Numbered from the stretch's first letter, positions 25,904 to 34,765 are shown. The stretch is DNA of 35,037 bases from Paraclostridium ghonii (GCF_023653455.1 NZ_JAKEDR010000011.1:1-35037), one strand, 5' to 3'. The notes: generated by a model not told the origin, from the sequence alone. Made by a program: numbers and translations.

Positions 25904-26662
25904 ATGGAAGAGAAAATACTTAGACGTTTGGTAATTAAACCATTTCATATAAAAAATGTTGAATTCAATGAAAAATTCTCAATAGAAAAAGGTAGACTAT
26001 CCATAAACAATGACTGTATAGAGGAAATTAAAAATTTACATGAGTTAATAAGTGACATAAAATTAGAGATTATAAAACCAGGAGAATATAATAGAGAAAT
26101 TAATACTATTATGGACATAATACCCATATCTACTAAAGTTTTAGGTAGGTTAGGAGAAGGAATAACACACACTTTAACTGGAGTATACGTTATGCTTACT
26201 GGTGTTGATGAAGATGGAAGACAAATGCATGAATTTGGTTCTTCAGAAGGTATTCTTTCTGAGCAAATGGTATTTGGAAGATATGGAACTCCGTCTACTA
26301 ATGACTATATAATTAATTTTGATGTTACAGTTAAAGGTGGACTACCATATGATAGAAAACTTCCTATGACAGCATTTAAAGCATGCGATAGATTTATACA
26401 AGAAATCAGAAATGTTTTAAAGCAAAAGGATGGAAGAGAAGCTACAGAAAATCGTGAATATTTTGACAAGATTAGGCCTGACGCTAAAAAAGTTGTAATA
26501 GTAAAACAAATAGCAGGTCAGGGTGCAATGTATGACAATCAATTATTTTCTCAAGAACCAAGTGGTTTAGAGGGAGGTACATCTATTATTGATATAGGTA
26601 ATGTGCCGATGATAATATCACCTAATGAATACAGAGATGGCGCCTTGAGAGCTATGACTTAA
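25904..26662 (+). CDS. prdD: PrdD, homologue of the PrdA central domain
   Basis: The 252-residue protein aligns by eye with PrdA residues about 172-420: LVIKPFHIKNVEF, IKPGEYNREINTIMDIIPIS, LGEGITHTLTGVYVMLTGVDE, HEFGSSEG and VVIVKQIAGQGAMYDN. It ends DGALRAMT, exactly where PrdA has DGGIHALT before its processing Cys. PrdD is a proline-reductase accessory protein of undefined function; maturation of PrdA is the usual suggestion. GTG at 25895 is in frame but lies within the AAAGGTGAT ribosome site, so ATG 25904 is used. prdE follows 13 bp later. Confidence 0.9.
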   Translation: MEEKILRRLVIKPFHIKNVEFNEKFSIEKGRLSINNDCIEEIKNLHELISDIKLEIIKPGEYNREINTIMDIIPISTKVLGRLGEGITHTLTGVYVMLTGVDEDGRQMHEFGSSEGILSEQMVFGRYGTPSTNDYIINFDVTVKGGLPYDRKLPMTAFKACDRFIQEIRNVLKQKDGREATENREYFDKIRPDAKKVVIVKQIAGQGAMYDNQLFSQEPSGLEGGTSIIDIGNVPMIISPNEYRDGALRAMT

Positions 26663-26675
26663 TGAGGTGAGATTA

Positions 26676-27149
26676 ATGGGTATAGGACCATCGACTAAAG
26701 AAACATCATTACATCATTTTAGAGACCCGCTTCTTGATATAGTTAGTAATGACCAAGACATAGACCTTTTAGGAATAGTAGTAGTAGGAACTCCTCAGGA
26801 TAACAAAGAAAAAGAATTTGTTGGACAAAGAACAGCTGCATGGATAGAAGCCATGAGAGCGGAGGGGGTCATAATCTCATGTGATGGGTGGGGAAACTCA
26901 CACGTAGATTACGCTAATACTATTGAAGAAATTGGGAAAAGGAATATTCCGCTAGTTGGACTAACATTTAATGGAACACAAGCAAAGTTTGTTGTTACCA
27001 ATAAATATATGGATACAATAGTAGATTTTAATAAATCAGACAAAGGGATAGAAACAGAAGTTGTCGGAGAAAACAACGTAAGCGAATTAGATGCAAAAAA
27101 ATCATTAGCCTTATTAAAACTAAAAATGAAAAAGAAAGAAACGATTTAA
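26676..27149 (+). CDS. prdE: PrdE, homologue of the PrdA C-terminal (pyruvoyl) domain
   Basis: The 157-residue protein starts MGIGPSTKETSLHHFRDPL, which aligns with PrdA C421-IGPASKENSRHYWREPL. The pyruvoyl-forming Cys is replaced by the initiator Met, so it cannot form that cofactor by the same route. Later matches include DLLGIVVVGTPQDN and GWGNSHVDYANTIEEIGKRNI. The GTG at 26667 overlaps GAGGTGA, making ATG 26676 the better start. PrdD plus PrdE therefore resemble a pre-cut PrdA pair. The exact role is unknown. Confidence 0.9.
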   Translation: MGIGPSTKETSLHHFRDPLLDIVSNDQDIDLLGIVVVGTPQDNKEKEFVGQRTAAWIEAMRAEGVIISCDGWGNSHVDYANTIEEIGKRNIPLVGLTFNGTQAKFVVTNKYMDTIVDFNKSDKGIETEVVGENNVSELDAKKSLALLKLKMKKKETI

Positions 27150-27175
27150 AAATAAAAAACATAGGGGGCTGTACA

Positions 27176-28183
27176 ATGAAATTTTCAAGAAGTATACAAG
27201 CGATAGATTCTCATACAATGGGAGAACCAACAAGAATAGTAACAGGTGGAATACCTAATATAAAAGGTAAAACTATGGCTGAGAAAAAAGAATATCTAGA
27301 AAATAATCTAGACCACTTAAGAACAGCTATAATGTTAGAGCCAAGAGGACATAATGATATGTTCGGTTCTATAATAACTCAACCTTGCAATGATGAAGCA
27401 GACTTTGGAATAATATTCATGGATGGTGGAGGATACCTAAACATGTGTGGACATGGTTCAATAGGAGCTATAACAGCTGCAATTGAAACAGGTATGGTAG
27501 AAATGAAAGAGCCTATAACTCACGTAGTTATGGATACTCCAGCAGGGATAGTAAGATCAGAGGCTAAAATTGAAAATGGAAGAGTTAAAGAAGTTTCAAT
27601 AGTAAACGTACCTGCATTTTTATATAAAAAAGATGTTCAAATAGAAATGCCTGAAATAGGAACAGTAACTTTTGATATATCTTTCGGAGGAAGTTTCTTT
27701 GCTATAGTTAAAGCTAGCGAATTAGGGTTAAAAGTTGAGCCAAAGAATGCTCAAAAATTAACTGAAATAGGTTTACAAATGAGAGATATAATAAACGAAA
27801 CTATAGAAATACAACATCCAGAATTAGCTCATATAAAAACTGTTGACTTAGTTGAAATATACGATGATCCAACTCATCCAGAAGCTACTTACAAAAACGT
27901 AGTTATATTTGGACAAGGTCAAGTTGATAGATCTCCATGTGGAACAGGAACAAGTGCTAAACTTGCAACTCTATATTCTAAAGGGGAATTAAAAGAAGGC
28001 GAATTATTCGTATATGAAAGTATATTAGGGACTCTATTCAAAGGAAGAATAGTAGGTATTGATAAAGTAGCACAATATGAAGCGATAATACCTGAAATAA
28101 CAGGAGCTGCATATATAACGGGATTCAACCATTTTGTAATAGATGACAATGATCCAGTAAAATATGGATTTATATTAAAATAA
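27176..28183 (+). CDS. prdF: Proline racemase
   Basis: The 335-residue protein has both catalytic Cys residues of proline racemases: MCGHG at 90-94 (Cys91) and SPCGTGTSA with Cys255. Presence of both Cys, rather than the Ser/Cys or Thr pairs of hydroxyproline epimerases and dehydratases, supports racemase activity. It converts L-proline to D-proline, the substrate of PrdAB, without cofactor. AIDSHTMGEPTRIV at the N-terminus is family-typical. The ribosome site AGGGGG is 27 bp after prdE. An AT-rich hairpin follows. Confidence 0.96.
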   Translation: MKFSRSIQAIDSHTMGEPTRIVTGGIPNIKGKTMAEKKEYLENNLDHLRTAIMLEPRGHNDMFGSIITQPCNDEADFGIIFMDGGGYLNMCGHGSIGAITAAIETGMVEMKEPITHVVMDTPAGIVRSEAKIENGRVKEVSIVNVPAFLYKKDVQIEMPEIGTVTFDISFGGSFFAIVKASELGLKVEPKNAQKLTEIGLQMRDIINETIEIQHPELAHIKTVDLVEIYDDPTHPEATYKNVVIFGQGQVDRSPCGTGTSAKLATLYSKGELKEGELFVYESILGTLFKGRIVGIDKVAQYEAIIPEITGAAYITGFNHFVIDDNDPVKYGFILK

Positions 28184-28205
28184 TAAAAAGTATAAATTCT
28201 AATTT

Positions 28206-28245
28206 AAATATGATTAAGTACTACGTGTAGTATTTAATCATATTT
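28206..28245 (+). terminator. Hairpin after prdF, probable operon end
   Basis: AAATATGATTAA pairs with TTTAATCATATTT, and TACTAC with GTAGTA inside, around a 2-nt loop with a single mismatch. No long T tract follows beyond TTT. Confidence 0.6.
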
Positions 28246-28292
28246 CTATGTAAGACACTTTTAGTAAAATCATTTGGGAGGAATTATGTAAA

Positions 28293-29165
28293 ATGTTAAA
28301 TTTAGTAAGATTTTTATTAGCGGCTTTTGTTTCATTATTTAGTTTCAACTTTATTAAGGACTTATCAAAAGCAAAAGCATCTAACGGATTTGAAGATGTA
28401 CCAACTTGGAAGCCTTTAGCTACAGGTTTTGTTACGGACTTTTTTGATACTTTAGGAATTGGTTCATTTGCTCCAACAGTAGCAATGATGACCGCTTTAA
28501 AAATAAATATACCTGATAAATTAATACCAGGAACTTTAAATGTATGTCATACAATACCAGTTGTATTAGAAGCATTTATATTTACAACAGTTATAAAAGT
28601 TGATTCAGTAACTTTAATAAGTTTATTAGCAGCAGCGGTTATTGGATCTTATGTAGGGGCTGGAATTATATCCAAAATGGATGAAAGAAAAATACAAATA
28701 GTTATGGGGTTTGCATTAGTTGTAACAGCTATATTAATGTTATTAGCTCAATTAAAATTAATGCCTGGAGGAGGAACTGCTACAGGTTTAACGGGAATAA
28801 AACTTGTTATAGGTATAGTAGGTAACTTTATACTAGGAGCACTAATGACTGCTGGGGTTGGACTATATTCTCCTTGCATGGCTATGGTTTATTTCTTAGG
28901 TATGTCTCCAACTGTAGCATTCCCTATTATGATGGGATCTTGTGCTTTATTAATGCCAACAGCAAGTGTTAAATTTATAAAAGAAGGAACCTATGCTAAG
29001 AAAACTTCTTTATTTATAACAATAGGTGGAATTATAGGGGTAATTATAGCTGCCAATTTTGTTAGCTCAATGCCAATGGATATATTAAGATGGGTAGTTA
29101 TAGTTGTAATAGCATATACTTCAGTAACTATGTTAAAAAAAGCATTTACTCCATGTAAAGCTTAA
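28293..29165 (+). CDS. TSUP family (TauE/SafE) membrane transporter
   Basis: The 290-residue protein has about eight hydrophobic helices in two repeats. FVTDFFDTLGIGSFAPT is the first-repeat signature and GVGLYSPCMAMVYFLGMSP the second, both characteristic of the TauE/SafE (TSUP) family. Substrates of this family are mostly sulfite, sulfoacetate or thiosulfate; the substrate here is unknown. Position directly after prdF suggests a link to amino-acid or sulfur/selenium metabolism, but a hairpin lies between. The ATG at 28293 follows GGGAGG at 11 bases. An ATG-TAA start-stop pair (28286-28291) sits in between. Confidence 0.88.
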   Translation: MLNLVRFLLAAFVSLFSFNFIKDLSKAKASNGFEDVPTWKPLATGFVTDFFDTLGIGSFAPTVAMMTALKINIPDKLIPGTLNVCHTIPVVLEAFIFTTVIKVDSVTLISLLAAAVIGSYVGAGIISKMDERKIQIVMGFALVVTAILMLLAQLKLMPGGGTATGLTGIKLVIGIVGNFILGALMTAGVGLYSPCMAMVYFLGMSPTVAFPIMMGSCALLMPTASVKFIKEGTYAKKTSLFITIGGIIGVIIAANFVSSMPMDILRWVVIVVIAYTSVTMLKKAFTPCKA

Positions 29166-29176
29166 AAATTTTAATA

Positions 29177-29220
29177 AAAAAATATACCGTATTTAAATTT
29201 ACGGTATATTTTTTGTTTTT
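29177..29220. terminator. Terminator after the TSUP gene
   Basis: A perfect 15-bp stem, A6-TATACCGTA with TACGGTATA-T6, and an 8-nt loop are followed by more T. Confidence 0.85.
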
Positions 29221-29343
29221 TGAATTAAAAATTTTTAAATCAAATATATTTTATTAAAGGTGTAATAAAAATTGTTATGCAGAAATATATTTATTATATA
29301 GATTTAATATAAAATATGGTTTAACAATTGTGGGGGGAATAAA

Positions 29344-29979
29344 ATGATAAATTTAAAAGAAGATACTAACCTAGTAAATTTAAGAGGAGAACTTGAAGAG
29401 GAACTGACATTTAGCCATGAAATATTTGGAGAAAAATTTTATAGTGCAAAAATAAGAATACATAGATTAAGTGATACATACGACGTTTTACCTATAACTA
29501 TATCAGAAAGATTATTAGAAGAAGTTAATTTAAATGAAAATAACTTAGTTGACGTAGTTGGGCAATTAAGATCTTATAATAAAAGTATAGATAATAAAAA
29601 TAAATTAGTTCTTACTGTATTTGCAAGAGAAATAAAAATTGTTGACGGAGAGGCAAAAGATCCAAACAATATTTTTCTTGATGGATATATCTGCAAAGAT
29701 CCTATATATAGAAAAACTCCACTAGGAAGAGAAATAGCAGACTTACTAATTGCTATAAATAGACCATATAATAAATCTGATTACATACCATCCATAGTAT
29801 GGGGTAGAAATGCTAAATTTGCAAAGAATTTAAAAATTGGAGATAGAATCCAAATGTGGGGTAGAATCCAAAGTAGAGACTATGAAAAGAAACTTGAAAG
29901 TGGAGAAGTAGAAAAAAGAGTTGCATACGAAGTATCTATATCTAAAATAAAAAAACTGGATGAAAATAACATAAATTAG
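29344..29979 (+). CDS. SSB-like tandem OB-fold protein
   Basis: The 211-residue protein has an N-terminal OB-like half (about 8-100: LVNLRGELEEELTFSHEIFGEKFY..VDVVGQLRSY) and a C-terminal single-strand-DNA-binding-protein half (about 108-205: IFLDGYICKDPIYRKTPLGREIADLLIA, then PSIVWGRNAKFAKNLKIGDRIQMWGRIQSRDYEKK). The PLGREI..N..WG-x-x-A-x-x-x-x-L-x-x-G-x-x-x-x-x-G pattern is SSB-typical, but the acidic C-terminal tip of housekeeping SSB is missing. It is probably a clostridial accessory SSB-like protein; the role is inferred. Monocistronic; ATG follows GGGGGGAAT. Confidence 0.75.
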   Translation: MINLKEDTNLVNLRGELEEELTFSHEIFGEKFYSAKIRIHRLSDTYDVLPITISERLLEEVNLNENNLVDVVGQLRSYNKSIDNKNKLVLTVFAREIKIVDGEAKDPNNIFLDGYICKDPIYRKTPLGREIADLLIAINRPYNKSDYIPSIVWGRNAKFAKNLKIGDRIQMWGRIQSRDYEKKLESGEVEKRVAYEVSISKIKKLDENNIN

Positions 29980-30118
29980 TGTATAAATTTGAGGAAAACA
30001 TTATTAAAAAAATAATTTTAAAATACTTCAAAATGGTTATTGAATAGTTGCTCAGGATTTATTATAATCTATTTTATGATGTAAAAAATGATAATAAATC
30101 CAAAAGAGGGGGAGCACT

Positions 30119-30682
30119 GTGAAAAGCGTAGTACAATGGAATTATGAAGCAAATTATTTTGAACAGGGTACCGAAGAAGATATATTAAGCATAATTAAAT
30201 ATGAAATAGGAGAAAGAGTCCTTTTGGCAGGAAATATAGGTAGCCTAGGTAAAAGATTAAGGATGCTTGGAGTCCATGTAACTATACTTGAAGATAGTGC
30301 ATACCATGATATCTGCTATTGTTTAATTCATAATGAAAACTGTAGTGTTGTTAAAGGATGTTTAGAGTTATTACCATTTGAAGATGGATTCTTTGATAAG
30401 GTAATAATATTAAATCAATTTAATTATACAAATAATCAAAAGAAAGCATTGAAAGAAATCTATAGAGTGTTAAAATTAAGAGGAGAAGTTATTTTACAAG
30501 ACTCCAATTTAAATAAGTTTAAAGTGAAACTTAAGAAAATTAAGCATAGAGTATGTGGAGAACGTATAAAATACTATTACCCACATGAACTTATAAAGAC
30601 ATTAGAACATTCAAAATTTAAAGGAATATTAGAAAATAAACACTGTGAAAAGTATATTTATATAGGAAAGAAAAACGATTAA
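30119..30682 (+). CDS. Class I SAM-dependent methyltransferase-like protein
   Basis: The 187-residue protein opens MKSVVQWNYEANYFEQG and has a Rossmann-like order: RVLLAGNIGSLGKRLRMLGVHVTILEDS (motif I region, glycine pattern degenerate), LELLPFEDGFFDKVIILNQFNYT (motif II-III) and ALKEIYRVLKLRGEVILQD (post-III), as in UbiE/Methyltransf_11 proteins. The substrate is unknown. The weak motif I leaves open that SAM binding is reduced. Start is GTG 30119, after GAGGGGGAG. A terminator follows. Confidence 0.75.
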   Translation: MKSVVQWNYEANYFEQGTEEDILSIIKYEIGERVLLAGNIGSLGKRLRMLGVHVTILEDSAYHDICYCLIHNENCSVVKGCLELLPFEDGFFDKVIILNQFNYTNNQKKALKEIYRVLKLRGEVILQDSNLNKFKVKLKKIKHRVCGERIKYYYPHELIKTLEHSKFKGILENKHCEKYIYIGKKND

Positions 30683-30708
30683 AAGACTAGGGTTAAACCT
30701 AGTCTTTT
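30681..30708 (+). terminator. Terminator after the methyltransferase gene
   Basis: AAAAGACTAGG pairs perfectly with CCTAGTCTTTT around a 6-nt loop. It overlaps the stop codon; the ribosome site of the next gene follows closely. Confidence 0.8.
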
Positions 30709-30728
30709 CTTAAATAGGAGGAAATTTT

Positions 30729-30878
30729 ATGAAAATAAATTATAATTTGATAATTATCTGTATGCTATTTGTAATATTAGTATCAATACAGTATACTTTA
30801 AATAAAATATACAAAACTCTCAATGAAATAAAAGTACTAATGTACAAAGATAAATTAAGGGATGGGAAGTATGATTAA
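30729..30878 (+). CDS. Small single-pass membrane peptide, 49 aa
   Basis: [21 protein letters not shown] shows one N-terminal membrane helix, followed by a charged amphipathic tail ([24 protein letters not shown]). It has a strong TAGGAGGAA ribosome site. Its last eight bases overlap the start of the next gene (ATGATTAA), so translation of the two is probably coupled. I do not recognise a family. It may be a membrane partner of, or leader peptide for, the downstream sigma-54 activator. Confidence 0.65.
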   Translation: MKINYNLIIICMLFVILVSIQYTLNKIYKTLNEIKVLMYKDKLRDGKYD

Positions 30879-32646
30879 TTTAAACTCTATAAGAAAAGAT
30901 ATACAAAATATAGCAGAAGCTATATCATCTGTTTTAGAAATTGATGTAACAATAGTAGATTCAAATTTAGTCAGAATAGCTGGTACAGGCACTTATTTCC
31001 ATAAAATAGGACAACAATTAAAAGAATACTCAGCATTTAAATATTCGCTAACTACTAAAAAAGAGTTAATAATAGAAGATCCAAAGAGCGATAAAATATG
31101 TAATGAATGTTATAGCAATGAAGTTTGTAAGGAATTTGCAGAAGTATGCTGTCCAATAGTATATGATAATAAATCTTATGGTGTAATAGGGCTTATAGCA
31201 TTTACAAAAGAGCAAGCAGATGTAATTAAGTTTAGAAAAGACGACCTAATGAACTTCCTACATAAAATGGCAGATTTAATATCAAGTAAGTTAAAAGCAG
31301 AAATAAAAACTTATGAGGTAGAATTAGAGAAGAAAAAATTAGAGACATTGTTAGATAATATGGATAAAGCAGTTGTATCTTTAGATAAAGATGCAAATGT
31401 AGAAAAATATAACTTAAAATTTAAACAAATCTTTGAAGTAAAAGAAGCTATAATAGGAAGCTTCATAGGGGATGTATTAAATTTTGCTAAAGACAACAAA
31501 TTCGATAATATAAACAGTGATAAGTCTTTTAGTTTTACGTATAGAGGTGCTAATAAAGAGTTTAAAGGTATATATAATATAAAACCAATTATATTAAAAG
31601 AAGAATTAAAAGGATATGTATTAGATTTTATAGACAAAGTAGATGCTATAAAAAACTATAACAAGATAAGTAATAACCATAAAATATATTTAGACAATAT
31701 AATTGGAAATAGTTATGTTATAAATAAAGCAAAGGAAGAGGCCTTAATGGCGTCAAAGACTAACTCTACAGTTTTAATAACTGGAGAAAGTGGTACTGGA
31801 AAAGAGTTATTTGCAAGAGCTATACACAACCATAGTTTTAGATCAGGAAATCCTTTTATAGCTATAAACTGTGCAGCTATTCCTGACAATTTACTAGAAA
31901 GCGAATTGTTTGGATATGAAGAAGGAGCATTTACAGGAGCCAAAAAAGGTGGAAGTTTAGGTAAATTTGAGCTAGCTGATAAGGGTAGTATTTTTCTAGA
32001 TGAAATAGGGGATATGAGCTTGCATTTACAAGCTAAACTACTTAGAGTATTACAAGAAAAAGAAGTTGATAAAATAGGTGCTAAGCATAATGTATATATA
32101 GATGTTAGGATAATAGCAGCTACAAATAAAGATCTAGAGCACATGGTTAGAAAAGGCACATTTAGAGAAGATTTATATTACAGATTAAATGTTATACCTG
32201 TGGTACTTCCAACTTTAAGAGAAAGAAAAAATGATATACATCTACTAATAGAATATATGATAAATGAATATTCTAATAAGTTAGATAAAAATGTACAAGA
32301 TGTAGATTTACAAGCCTTAGAGTACTTGTGTGAGTATAGTTGGCCAGGAAACATTAGAGAGTTACAAAATATTATAGAATACAGTGTAAATAGATGTGAA
32401 GGTAAAATTATAACTTTAGAGAATTTACCAAATAGAATAAAGAATATAAATTCAAGTGATGGACAAGCTTTAGATTCTAATGAAAATATACGTACACTAG
32501 ACGATCTTGAAAAGAAAGAAATAATAAAAGCGTTAGAAAAATATAAAGATTATAAAAAAGATAAAGATTTAGTATGTAAAGCTCTAGGAATATCAAGGGC
32601 AACATTATATAGAAAAATAGAAAAATATAAAATAGTCTCAAAATGA
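30871..32646 (+). CDS. Sigma-54-dependent activator, CdsR-like, of cysteine catabolism
   Basis: The 591-residue protein has an N-terminal GAF-like sensor (about 1-145) with a Cys cluster C-N-E-C-x4-C-x7-CC, a PAS-like domain (about 155-265), AAA+ with Walker A GESGTGKE at 305-312 and canonical GAFTGA, Walker [12 protein letters not shown], and a C-terminal Fis HTH ([16 protein letters not shown]). The next gene is a cysteine-desulfidase-type enzyme behind a -24/-12 promoter. This arrangement matches the cdsR-cdsB pair I recall from C. difficile, where CdsR responds to cysteine. The Cys cluster could sense metal, redox or thiols (inference). ATG 30862 is in frame, but ATG 30871 has the better spaced AAGGGAT. 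Confidence 0.82.
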   Translation: MINLNSIRKDIQNIAEAISSVLEIDVTIVDSNLVRIAGTGTYFHKIGQQLKEYSAFKYSLTTKKELIIEDPKSDKICNECYSNEVCKEFAEVCCPIVYDNKSYGVIGLIAFTKEQADVIKFRKDDLMNFLHKMADLISSKLKAEIKTYEVELEKKKLETLLDNMDKAVVSLDKDANVEKYNLKFKQIFEVKEAIIGSFIGDVLNFAKDNKFDNINSDKSFSFTYRGANKEFKGIYNIKPIILKEELKGYVLDFIDKVDAIKNYNKISNNHKIYLDNIIGNSYVINKAKEEALMASKTNSTVLITGESGTGKELFARAIHNHSFRSGNPFIAINCAAIPDNLLESELFGYEEGAFTGAKKGGSLGKFELADKGSIFLDEIGDMSLHLQAKLLRVLQEKEVDKIGAKHNVYIDVRIIAATNKDLEHMVRKGTFREDLYYRLNVIPVVLPTLRERKNDIHLLIEYMINEYSNKLDKNVQDVDLQALEYLCEYSWPGNIRELQNIIEYSVNRCEGKIITLENLPNRIKNINSSDGQALDSNENIRTLDDLEKKEIIKALEKYKDYKKDKDLVCKALGISRATLYRKIEKYKIVSK

Positions 32647-32678
32647 TATTTAATCTCATTTTGAGACTGTTTTTTTTC
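32634..32678 (+). terminator. Terminator after the sigma-54 activator
   Basis: AGTCTCAAAATGA pairs perfectly with TCATTTTGAGACT (13 bp, 9-nt loop), followed by G and eight T. The left arm is coding and includes the stop codon. Confidence 0.88.
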
Positions 32679-32759
32679 TAAATGAGATTAAAAGGATAAA
32701 TAATTATTTTAATAACTTTGAAATAAAGCGATTTCAAGAGATAAAAAAGAAGTAATAGT

Positions 32760-32775
32760 TGGCATAGTTTTTGCT
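32760..32775 (+). promoter_or_regulatory. Sigma-54 (-24/-12) promoter of the desulfidase gene
   Basis: TGGCAT-N5-TTTGCT places GG at 32761-32762 and GC at 32773-32774, with 10 bases between. It is about 45 bp before the start codon and very similar to the prd promoter. No clear dyad was recognised upstream. Confidence 0.88.
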
Positions 32776-32820
32776 TTATTAATAAGATATAAATATTATA
32801 GCTATCGGGAGGAAAACATA

Positions 32821-34122
32821 ATGAAAAATTTACAAACAAAATTAGTTAATATATTAAAAGCAGAAGTTAAACCAGCTTTAGGTTGTACAGAGCCAGTTGC
32901 AGTAGCGTTAGCATGTGCTAAAGCAAAAGAAACTTTAGGAGAAGAAGTATTAAAATGTACAATAGGTCTTAGCCCAAATGTGTATAAAAATGGTATGTGT
33001 GTAGGTATACCAGGAACTGAAAGATTAGGATTAAAAATATCTGCAGCAATGGGACTTATAGGCGGAAAATCTGATAATGGATTAAGAGTTTTAGAAACAT
33101 TAACTAAAGACGATGTTAAAGTTGCAGAAGACTTTATGGATAATAACGATATAAACATATCACCAATAGATACGGAAGAAAAAGTTTATATAGAAGTTGC
33201 ATTAAAAGGGCAAAATAATACTGTTAAAGTTGTTATAAGAACTAAGCATGACAATATAGTATTCGTTGAAAAAAATGGAAGTGCATTAGTAAATGAAGAA
33301 GTAGCTGAAGTTGCAACAACAGCAGAACCTAAAGAAAATATATTAGATACTATAACAATAAAAGAAATAGTAGAAGCTATGGAAATTGTAGATTTTGAAG
33401 AAATAAGATTCTTATTAGATGGAATAGCTATGAATGAAGAGATAGCTAAGTGCGGATTAAATGAAAAAGTAGGAGTAGGAGTAGGTTTTGGTATAAAAAA
33501 ATCTATTGAATCAGGATTATTAGGCGATGACTTAATGAACTATACAATGATGATAACTGCTGCTGCATCTGACGCAAGAATGGCAGGAGTTAAACTACCA
33601 GTTATGAGTTCTAATGGAAGTGGTAACCATGGTATAACTGCTATACTTCCAATAGTTGCATACAATAATAAGTTCCCTCAAACTGAAGAAAAATTAGCTA
33701 GATCACTAGCAATGTCACACTTATTAACTGCATACGTTAAAAACTATACAGGAAGATTATCAGCAGTGTGTGGATGTGGAGTTGCAGCAAGTATAGGAGC
33801 TACATCAGGATTAGCTTGGTTAATGGGATGTAATGAAACTCAAATAGAGGGTGCTATAGAAAATATGGTAGCCAACTTAAGCGGTATGATATGTGATGGA
33901 GCTAAAGCTGGATGTGCATTAAAGCTTGCATCAGCAGCATCAGCAGCAGTACAAAGTGCTATAATAGCTAAGCAAGACTGTATAGTTCCTCCAATGAATG
34001 GAATAGTAGGAACTGGAGCTGAGCAAAGTATACAAAACTTAGGAAGAGTAAGCGATAAAGGAATGACTACAACAGACAAGGTTATAATAAGTGTAATGGA
34101 TGATATGAACAAAGCTAATTAA
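32821..34122 (+). CDS. L-cysteine desulfidase / serine dehydratase alpha-like (CyuA/YhaM, UPF0597; CdsB-like)
   Basis: The 433-residue length and motifs match the UPF0597/YhaM family: ALGCTEPVAVALA (20-32), VGIPGTERLG, SNGSGNHGITAILPIV, then GCGVAASIGATSG and MICDGAKAGCALKLASA, whose Cys residues bind the [4Fe-4S] cluster in serine dehydratase alpha relatives. Members degrade cysteine to pyruvate, ammonia and sulfide. The sigma-54 promoter and adjacent activator suggest induction by cysteine, feeding pyruvate and sulfide in a Stickland fermenter. A serine substrate cannot be excluded from sequence. The ATG follows CGGGAGG. Confidence 0.88.
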   Translation: MKNLQTKLVNILKAEVKPALGCTEPVAVALACAKAKETLGEEVLKCTIGLSPNVYKNGMCVGIPGTERLGLKISAAMGLIGGKSDNGLRVLETLTKDDVKVAEDFMDNNDINISPIDTEEKVYIEVALKGQNNTVKVVIRTKHDNIVFVEKNGSALVNEEVAEVATTAEPKENILDTITIKEIVEAMEIVDFEEIRFLLDGIAMNEEIAKCGLNEKVGVGVGFGIKKSIESGLLGDDLMNYTMMITAAASDARMAGVKLPVMSSNGSGNHGITAILPIVAYNNKFPQTEEKLARSLAMSHLLTAYVKNYTGRLSAVCGCGVAASIGATSGLAWLMGCNETQIEGAIENMVANLSGMICDGAKAGCALKLASAASAAVQSAIIAKQDCIVPPMNGIVGTGAEQSIQNLGRVSDKGMTTTDKVIISVMDDMNKAN

Positions 34123-34138
34123 TGTTATATTTAAACCG

Positions 34139-34167
34139 TTGCAAAATTAAGAAAACTCTTATAAAAT
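34139..34167 (+). promoter_or_regulatory. Probable sigma-A promoter of hpt
   Basis: TTGCAA (34139-34144), a 17-nt spacer and TAAAAT (34162-34167) lie about 32 bp before the start codon. An additional TATAAT at 34171 is too close to the ribosome site. Confidence 0.45.
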
Positions 34168-34198
34168 GGATATAATAGCATATTTCGGAGGTCGTAAC

Positions 34199-34738
34199 AT
34201 GAATATAGAAACAAAAAAATGGGAAGTATTATGTTCTGAAGAACAAATACAAGAAAGACTAAAAGAATTAGGTTCACAAATATCTAAGGATTATGAAGGT
34301 AAAAAATTAATGGTAATATCACTATTAAAAGGAAGCTTCATATTCTGCGCAGACTTAGTAAGAAACATAACAGTACCTGTTAAAATTGGATTTATGACTA
34401 CTTCAAGTTATGGTCATGGAGAAAGTAGTACAGGAAAAATAAACATGATAGCTGACATAAGTGATGATATAGAAGGATACGATGTTTTAATTGTTGATGA
34501 TATAACAGATACAGCTCTTACAATGAACTTTGTTATGAGTCACTTAAAAACTAAGAACCCTGCTAGTCTAAAGTGTTGTGTTCTTTTAGATAAGCCAAGT
34601 AGAAGAAAGGTAGAATTAGTACCTGATTACTGTGGGTTTGAAATAGAAGATAAATTTGTTGTTGGATACGGATTAAACTTTGGAGATTACTACAGAAACA
34701 TACCTTACGTATTTAATGTTACTAACGAAGATAGATAG
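34199..34738 (+). CDS. hpt: Hypoxanthine phosphoribosyltransferase
   Basis: The 179-residue protein has LLKGSFIFCADLVR, the flexible loop region TTSSYGHGESSTGKI, and the PRPP-binding motif VLIVDDITDTALTM, in which the usual ED-I-x-D-T/S-G appears as DD-I-T-D-T-A. VKCCVLLDKPSRRK, DYCGFEIEDKFVVGYGLNF and YRNIPYVF complete the Hpt pattern. It salvages hypoxanthine (and guanine) to the nucleotides. An in-frame ATG at 34166 would add 11 residues, but GGAGGT sits seven bases before ATG 34199. Confidence 0.95.
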   Translation: MNIETKKWEVLCSEEQIQERLKELGSQISKDYEGKKLMVISLLKGSFIFCADLVRNITVPVKIGFMTTSSYGHGESSTGKINMIADISDDIEGYDVLIVDDITDTALTMNFVMSHLKTKNPASLKCCVLLDKPSRRKVELVPDYCGFEIEDKFVVGYGLNFGDYYRNIPYVFNVTNEDR

Positions 34739-34765
34739 TTAAAAAGATTGGGTAAATCCCCATTG

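Noticed and set aside
31713..32159. 148-aa open frame on the minus strand
   Set aside because: It lies antisense to the AAA+ core of the sigma-54 activator, has no ribosome site and no recognisable domain.
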